Positions 58,636-64,000 of a stretch of DNA of 64,000 nt are shown here, piece after piece. The notes beneath the pieces were generated by a model. It was not told the DNA's origin. It ran no database searches and saw only the letters and a program-made list of their open reading frames with translations. Made by a program: the position numbers and the translations under genes. Position 1 is the first letter of the stretch. Each line of letters opens with the position of its first letter. This DNA is from Lindgomyces ingoldianus (taxonomy: Eukaryota; Ascomycota; Dothideomycetes; Pleosporales; Lindgomycetaceae). The stretch spans positions 124,001 through 188,000 of the forward strand of contig NW_022985230.1 in assembly GCF_010093535.1 (NCBI RefSeq). Reading direction: 5' to 3'.

Positions 58636-58845
58636 CTGTCCCACGTGTATCACGCGATATGATACCCATGGACTTCACTATTCACTTATCAGGACTAGCT
58701 CCTTTCTCGTACAGTATATAGTCAGCCCAGAGCTCTCTCTCGCTCCTTAGACCTTACAATACACTTGTACAATCCACTTTGTTTAGATCTCAATACCTTG
58801 TCAACTCGCTTACCATATGAACCCTTCTCAGCTCATACAAGACAA
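58636..58845 (+). repeat. Dispersed repeat R1, copy 2
   Basis: Matches the reverse complement of 14531-14750. It ends about 5 bases from the stop codon of the oxidoreductase gene (stop at 58850-58852), so it most likely lies in that gene's 3' untranslated region or overlaps its terminator. Confidence 0.75.
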
Positions 58846-58849
58846 GCAC

Positions 58850-60589
58850 CTAATTACGCTGCGCTCTATCTATGAGCCAACCTCCGTTTTGCTGCCGTTG
58901 GAAAACTCCCGCAGGGTCATACTTACGACTGATTGATATGAGCTTTCGTAAATTTCCTTCACCGTAGCTTGACAACGCATCTTGCTCGCTATAAGCATCA
59001 TTTGCGAACCGATACCTCAAATGGGACCCATGTCGAGTGGCAGCTGCCAAGATTTCCTTCCCAAGCTCTTGCAACATTTTTATCGCTGTCGAATCGTCCT
59101 CTGCTAATTCCCACTGAAGGGTGACGTGAACCCCTTGAAGGGAGTATATGTCAGCTAATTTCGGAATAGAACTACACAAGTGTGTAATAGTAGGTGATAT
59201 ACTCACAATCCTGTTCAACATTTGTCAAGTTTAGAGGTGTATTTGACGACTCGTGAACGGCTAGTTTCGATATTGGCTGAGACCCATAGTTCATATGCCA
59301 TCCCAAATCAGCGGCTTGTTTCGCATACTTCGTGAATGTAGCATAGCTATCATTGTAGGTGGCTTCATCTAGCTTGTGCGGTAGTGAAACCACATAGTCT
59401 CTTTGCATAACGTTAGCTTTAGAAAACATTTTAAGGCTTTAGAACAAATTCTGAGTTAAATTGGCGCTGTATACCTTGATGGTGGGATCCCTGGCTCGGG
59501 ATATTGCGGTGCATAGTAATTGGAGGCCAAGTCTGAGAGGGTACCAGTCGTGGAATTGATCATGGTTGCGGCATGGGTGATGTTGTAGAAAGGACTGAAA
59601 ATCGAAGGCCATTCAACTGGATCCAGGTACAAGAATCCGACAAAGGATTGTGGGGCCCCCGTTTCCTCCGATAATTGGTATACAATATTGGCCTTTGAGT
59701 CTCTTGTAGACGTCATTTCGTAATCGAAGAGTGCATGAAGTAGCGCTCGATTCTGTTCTGCCGAGTACCATCTTGTGGCAAACCAGACTTTGTCAATCGG
59801 TATTGTTTTGTAAGTGAACGAAGTCACAATTCCATAATTGGGACCTCCCCCTTTCAATGCCCAAAGAAGTTCGCGGTTGTGTTCTTCATCGGCCTGTATT
59901 ACGGATGAATCGGCCAGTACAACTTCCGCGGCCACGACTGAGGCTGCAGTGACACCGACAAGGTTGGTGAGCCATCCAATGCCTCCACCAAGCGTCTGAC
60001 CACCCACGGATGGGTTAGGCGATCTTCCCCCGTTCACAGAAACACCAGTGCCATCTAAATAATTGTAGACGGTGCCCCAACGGTTGCCCACTCCGACCGT
60101 AACAAGTCTTTTGTCGGCCGCGAGCGATATGTTCGTGAATCTGGTCATATCCAGAATGATTCCATTTGGGCCAACACTGCTGAAGTTTCTGTTGAAGTTG
60201 TGTCCTCCACCTCTGACGGAAAATGTGGCATTCGTAGAAGCGATGATGCTCATCATTTCGGCCAACTCCTCGGTGCTCGCCGGAGAGACAATGCAGGAAG
60301 CATTTTGCCAGCAGTTACTTGACCTAAGGGCAAAAGTTAGCCTTTGTTTTAGATTGCGTTACGCTGAATTGGCGTACCAGTAGGCTTCGACACGGTCAGA
60401 ATACAGCGACGATCGTGGGTCAACGTATCCTTCGAGCGAACTGGAATTTACTGTTGTGCCAGCCAAATATTCACGGGCAAGTTTGCATGCCTGTCGCGAT
60501 CGTGACACCTCCTCATCGCTAACGCTAGACGCAAAACTAACACAGTTCGAGGTAGAAAGGAGAATAGCGAAAAGTAGAAATATCGCCAT
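58850..60589 (-). CDS. Secreted FAD-linked oxidoreductase (berberine-bridge-enzyme-like)
   Basis: Four exons by my reading: 60589-60378, 60323-59475, 59400-59207, 59133-58850 (1539 nt, 512 residues, in frame). Introns are 54, 74 and 73 bp with GT starts and CTAAC or CTGAC branch sites; two end in AAG. Residues 1-20 are a signal peptide and there are several N-glycosylation sequons (NSS, NAT, NFS, NIS, NIT), so it is probably secreted. The FAD_binding_4 domain spans about 75-220: VRGGGHN with His112 as the expected covalent flavin ligand, then GGRSPNPSVGG and LGGGIGW at 169-188. The Cys that makes the second flavin bond in bicovalent members is absent (SPNPS there). The C-terminal BBE motif is present (YGEGNLRKL ... 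KYDPAGVFQ). Such enzymes oxidise alcohols, sugars or alkaloid/polyketide intermediates with O2; the substrate here is unknown. Downstream is a dispersed repeat and then the RIP-mutated block; the frame itself shows no RIP stops. Confidence 0.9.
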
Positions 60590-61040
60590 TGCAAGGCACG
60601 CCTAGACTGAAACCGCTTCTGGGCTTTTACTTCGGCAAGGACCATGGCTATATACCAAAAATTGAGAATAAGGTGAGGCAACGAGGCAACGAGGCACAGC
60701 GGCACTCCAAGGAAAGAGCCCGCCCCCATTTTCCGCGGATGGCAGATGTCTGAACATGGGTATGGAAACGGGGTCATCAAGTAATCTTCGGAGTTCGCTT
60801 CTGCGCTTCGTCAATCTACCTTTGCTGCATTCTAGTTTATTCTTCGGTTGGAGAGTTAATAAGTCTCTTTTGATTAAAAATACTTAGAAAAAGTACTGCA
60901 CTTGGTTGGAAGCATGGAATATCAAGAAGCAAAAATTCACTACACGCTATACACCTAGAATCTCGTTCTCTATCGCGCCGGTGTCTCTAATGTACACGAC
61001 CCTGGCGCTTCCGGTGAATGACTCATCAAGCATCTTTTCT
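60590..61040. other. Intergenic region between oxidoreductase and SAT4-type gene
   Basis: 451 bases, presumably the oxidoreductase promoter and the 3' region of the next gene, which is transcribed in the same direction. Overlapping short frames here have no support. Confidence 0.6.
60646..60656 (-). promoter_or_regulatory. TATA-like box upstream of the oxidoreductase
   Basis: On the minus strand this reads GGTATATAGCC, about 57-67 bases upstream of the ATG at 60589. Suggestive only. Confidence 0.4.
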
Positions 61041-62327
61041 CTATGGTTCGAAGTCCCCTCTTAGATTTGAACGGCCAATGGAATGAGTCAGCTCAAAAGC
61101 ATCAGTACTCTCCAATCCACTAGTCTGGACTCCACTTTTCTGTTTGCTCAACCGGGAAACTTGGGAGATTCCTGTCGTCATTCGAATGCCATTCTTCTGA
61201 CGAGAGTCTGCTAGACGACCGTAACTACCGGTGGTGGTCGACTTTGGTATCGGCTTCCTCAATCGCTTGAAAAGCCCGGGAAGCATTGGCAGACATCCGC
61301 ATATCACCACGCAAGCCGGTTCTATAACAGTAAACAGAAACCCGTTAACAGATGTGTCTAGTAATCCCGTAAATATTAGCCTGTACCTCTTGTTGGACCG
61401 TTGTTAACGTTCGACGTACATGTGAGATCTAATTCAGCACCAGTATTCGCTCCTTTGAGGAGTGGAATACGCACTATGCTTATCGCGGTAGCCCTGACGC
61501 CTATTAGTGACTGTTGGTTTTGGTAATCAAAATTACTCACAATCCACCCGTCAGGAACACTAGACTCAGAGCGAGCTTCTTGGATAGTGACAGCTGCAAT
61601 TTCCATATTGCTGGTTGTGGCAAAGCTAGTATGCCTATGTCCGAAATCGCATTGAGAACACCAGTAGATACGCTCGTAGCAAAACTGACGTGGCACTGAG
61701 ATGGGATGCCCCAATTGCTGCTAAATGGCCTGCACTGAAAGAAAACTAAAAATATCAATGATATCCACCATAAGATCGTGTACACTGTGAAGAAATATAC
61801 ACCAATTTGTATAGTGCGGTTACTCATGGTAAAAATCCGGGCGAAAAGTGAGAGCACCGACAACTTAGCCAGAGCGATGCTCCAAGGGTAGCACACCGAC
61901 ATCGCCAACGTAGCCTGGTCTTTGTTAATATAGAGGCAAAGAGTCCGGCTAGTATGGCTAAGCTAGGCTATACGTACCTTTCCTATCACGATGAAGTGTT
62001 TGGGTGTTTGCGCGACATATAATATATGTCTACCAATGCCGTAATACGCACCTGCATTATTTGGTTAGTATTTTTTCATCACGCTGCGCTGAACGTACCG
62101 TAACATGCCGATATAGTAACTCCTATCAACGCAACTGTTGCTCCAATCGAAAGGTAGTCGTCCAAAGCTAGTTTCGAGTTGCCAACTCTTCTGGCAGTGA
62201 TACGAAGGATCAAGGAGAGTATAACTACTCCCAAAAATACTAAGGAAACTGCTATAACGAGGACACTGCGGTCTTCGCTGATATGTGCTGTCTGGTATGC
62301 GATTTCCTCCGGGGGAAAATTGTCCAT
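61041..62327 (-). CDS. Seven-transmembrane SAT4/PTH11-type membrane protein (fungal rhodopsin-like domain)
   Basis: Five exons: 62327-62099, 62051-61978, 61914-61541, 61493-61420, 61357-61041 (1068 nt, 355 residues, in frame). Introns 47, 63, 47 and 62 bp; the first has a perfect TACTAAC branch site. About seven hydrophobic helices span residues 20-270. Family hallmarks in order: DR then helix 1, LDDYL (55-59), YGIGRH (80-85), KLSVLSLFARIF in helix 3, FQCRPF (160-165), WKLQL (205-209), and IEPACVVICGCLPM in the last helix, followed by a soluble Ser/Thr-rich tail. No N-terminal CFEM domain, so not a full PTH11 receptor. Family members are plasma-membrane or organelle proteins of mostly unknown ligand, often found in or near secondary-metabolite clusters. 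It is co-directional with the oxidoreductase and divergent from the P450. Confidence 0.9.
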
Positions 62328-63267
62328 CTCGGATATTGATGCCTATGCGAAGTATCAAGTCTCTATGAGATAGGGTGAGCTGAGAAGGGAGTAGTCTGCG
62401 ATGTTTGTTGAGCCCACGGGTAGTCCTTGATATGCCCGAAAGGCAAAATAGAAGTCCGTCGCCCGGACCGGCAAGTAATTGATAAATCCAGACTTTAGTG
62501 GGAAAAGGAAGTCTTCGGTTTAAAGCGAAATCTGTTTCGTTGACATGAAGTCTCCAACGCTCGAAGATCATGGTCTGGTACCTCTCCATGTATCGTTTTC
62601 CGATTTGCCTCGCCGCGCGCAGAGCAATTGGTTTCCAAGTTTTAATCTATTTCACGCCAGCTTATCAATTTTGAAGTCCGAAAGGATCGACTGGCCTGTT
62701 CGTGTCCGCGTGAGTTCAGATGCAGACGCCAGAATATCGCATCATTATGTGGCGAGTCACCTCAAAACTGAGGCGAAGCGATTGCAGGCAAAGTCATGCA
62801 CCAGCGGGGCAAACATAGTTCGGACTCCGATGGTATGTACTGTGCCGCAAAGGCTAAATGAACGCTTGTAGCGAGAAGATCACTGGATGCGACACTGGAC
62901 TATTGACCTTTCGGTCAGGTTGCATATGTCTCATTTGCCTCTGTCGGGATCGTCTCGCTGAAAACCGGTGTCCTCCCCGCTGCCGAACCCAGTATCGAAG
63001 AACCTAGATGATCATCTAACAGTTGCCTCTTCCGACCATCTTAGGTATCATTTGCCGCTTCCAGATTTCCAGATAGTCAGGGGTGACAGTCTATACCGGC
63101 CCGGCGTTTACTATATTGTAAAATAGCTGACGAATGTATAATGTCAGACTGGAGCCCAGCGGGTACCAAATTTGATCTCGAATTTTCAGCCCTCTGCGTC
63201 CAATTCTGAGTTCGCAACTGCATACAGCGTGTCGCACACCGGCTACTAGATAACAAGAAGGAATTAA
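62328..63267. promoter_or_regulatory. Divergent intergenic region (SAT4-type gene / P450)
   Basis: 940 bases between two outward-facing start codons, so it should hold both promoters. A 108-codon plus-strand frame at 62545-62871 has no domain and is probably chance. I could not identify a specific transcription-factor site. Confidence 0.6.
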
Positions 63268-64000
63268 ATGGGTTATTTGCAGAACTTCGCTGCATTGCTT
63301 TTGGGTTCCGCCGTTCTCCACGCAGTGATAATACTGCTTTCATTTCGCCCCAGGGTTAACGCACCAAGAGTAGGAAAGCGCCCAGGCCTTCTAGGGCTCT
63401 GGCGAGCGCGAGCACACTTTTACAACAACGGCAAGGCTCTGACGAAGGAAGGTTATGATCGATACAAAAGCTCAGTGTACTGGATACAAACTGGAGACAT
63501 GGAGCGATTGGTGATCTCAAACCGTTATATCGACGAGTTAAGAAAATATCCAAGCTCCTATTTGGACAGCAAGATGGCAGTGGTGGAAAGAAACCTTGGG
63601 TGGTACAACGGGGTGGATATTATCTTGAAAAGCACAGCACATGTCGATGTCTGTCATACTCAGTTGGTCCAAAATCTTGGTACATTGATGCCTACAAATT
63701 TACACGATTCGATATACTCACTATGGTAGCCGAAGTCACTCAAAACCAGCTAGACATCTTGCCGAGAGTGTTCGAATCTGAATTAGAAGCTTGCTTTCGA
63801 GACAGAGGTGAGTTCCTTACAGCTTGCTCCATCCGCAATAATATTAAACCAATTTAGATATAATCCACTTTTACAACGCTACGGGATTGATTCTGGACAT
63901 GGTCAATCGGGTTACCGCAAAGATCCTCGTTGGTGAACCACTTTGCTATGATGCGAAGTGGCTTCAAACGAGCTTAGAGACAACAGTTAATACTGGACTA
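63268..64000 (+). CDS. Cytochrome P450 monooxygenase, 5' part
   Basis: Exons 63268-63679, 63730-63807 and 63858 to beyond the window (phases consistent). Introns are both 50 bp: GTACAT..GGTAG and GTGAGT..TTTAG. The visible 211 codons begin with a membrane anchor (about residues 5-28), then the N-terminal P450 fold: GYDRYKSSVYWIQ, ISNRYIDELRKYPSSYLDS, then HTQLVQNLAEVTQNQLDIL across the first splice, and MVNRVTAKILVGEPLCYD, which corresponds to helix E/F (..R.FVGEPLCRD in fungal secondary-metabolism P450s). The oxygen-binding I-helix, ExxR and the heme-Cys loop lie outside the window. An ER-bound hydroxylase acting on a lipophilic intermediate is expected; no closer assignment is possible. Confidence 0.85.

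Noticed and set aside
59155..59206. Alternative 52-bp third intron ending in TTAG
   Set aside because: Also in frame, but it leaves seven extra residues where the family has none and puts the CTGAC branch site in an exon. The 73-bp version fits better; cDNA would decide.
59437..59474. Alternative 38-bp intron in the oxidoreductase
   Set aside because: In frame, but shorter than spliceosomal introns usually are. The 74-bp version (59401-59474) has a GCTAAC branch site and the usual length.
60359..60814. Several overlapping minus- and plus-strand frames around the oxidoreductase start
   Set aside because: Only the frame starting at 60589 gives a signal peptide joining in phase to the FAD domain; the others are shadows.
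62065..62589. 174-codon minus-strand frame over the start of the SAT4-type gene
   Set aside because: It is out of frame with the conserved LDDYL/YGIGRH coding sequence and has no family similarity; an overlapping chance frame.
62545..62871. 108-codon plus-strand open frame between the SAT4-type gene and the P450
   Set aside because: No recognisable domain, no splice support, and it occupies the shared promoter region.

Overview
The window is nuclear DNA of a filamentous ascomycete (Pezizomycotina-type). Three observations point there: genes with short 47-74 bp GT..AG introns and TACTAAC/CTAAC/CTGAC branch sites; families typical of mould genomes (berberine-bridge-like FAD oxidoreductase, SAT4/PTH11-type seven-helix protein, class-II P450); and about 58 kb of extremely AT-rich repeats. 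Copies of those repeats differ almost only by C-to-T and G-to-A transitions, the signature of repeat-induced point mutation (RIP). The species cannot be named from the sequence alone.

Positions 1 to about 58,030 form one AT-rich block built of transposons inserted into transposons. Seven families recur or can be bounded: (1) a chromodomain Ty3/Gypsy element with ~290-bp LTRs (copies at 1200-4298, 12051-13594, 16806-25869 and 26125-57331, plus solo LTRs at 11206 and 12291); (2) a second Gypsy family with 600-625-bp LTRs (4299-5265, 6997-12050, 49225-56894); (3) a Ty1/Copia element with 280-bp LTRs (28163-38460); (4) Fot-1, a Fot1/pogo-type DNA transposon of exactly 1866 bp; (5) Fot-2, a relative of the same length with a different terminal repeat; (6) short non-autonomous derivatives of both; (7) three short insertions that show little or no RIP (5620-6053, 13968-14171, 39474-39691). 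Target-site duplications prove many boundaries. The clearest case is the chromovirus at 26125-57331, flanked by GTCTA on both sides and swollen to 31.2 kb by at least ten later insertions up to three levels deep. I see no intact transposon gene: all are riddled with TAA/TAG.

Composition changes sharply at about 58,030-58,150. The last 6 kb hold normal genes: a secreted FAD-linked oxidoreductase (58850-60589, minus), a seven-transmembrane SAT4-family protein (61041-62327, minus) and the 5' part of a cytochrome P450 (63268 to the window end, plus). For each complete gene I derived splice sites whose exons sum to a multiple of three. An FAD oxidoreductase beside a P450 is a common pairing at the edge of secondary-metabolite clusters, so this may be the border of such a cluster against a repeat island. 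No backbone synthase is inside the window, so that remains an inference. A ~210-bp dispersed repeat lies just beyond the oxidoreductase stop codon and recurs inverted at 14531-14750 inside the repeat block.
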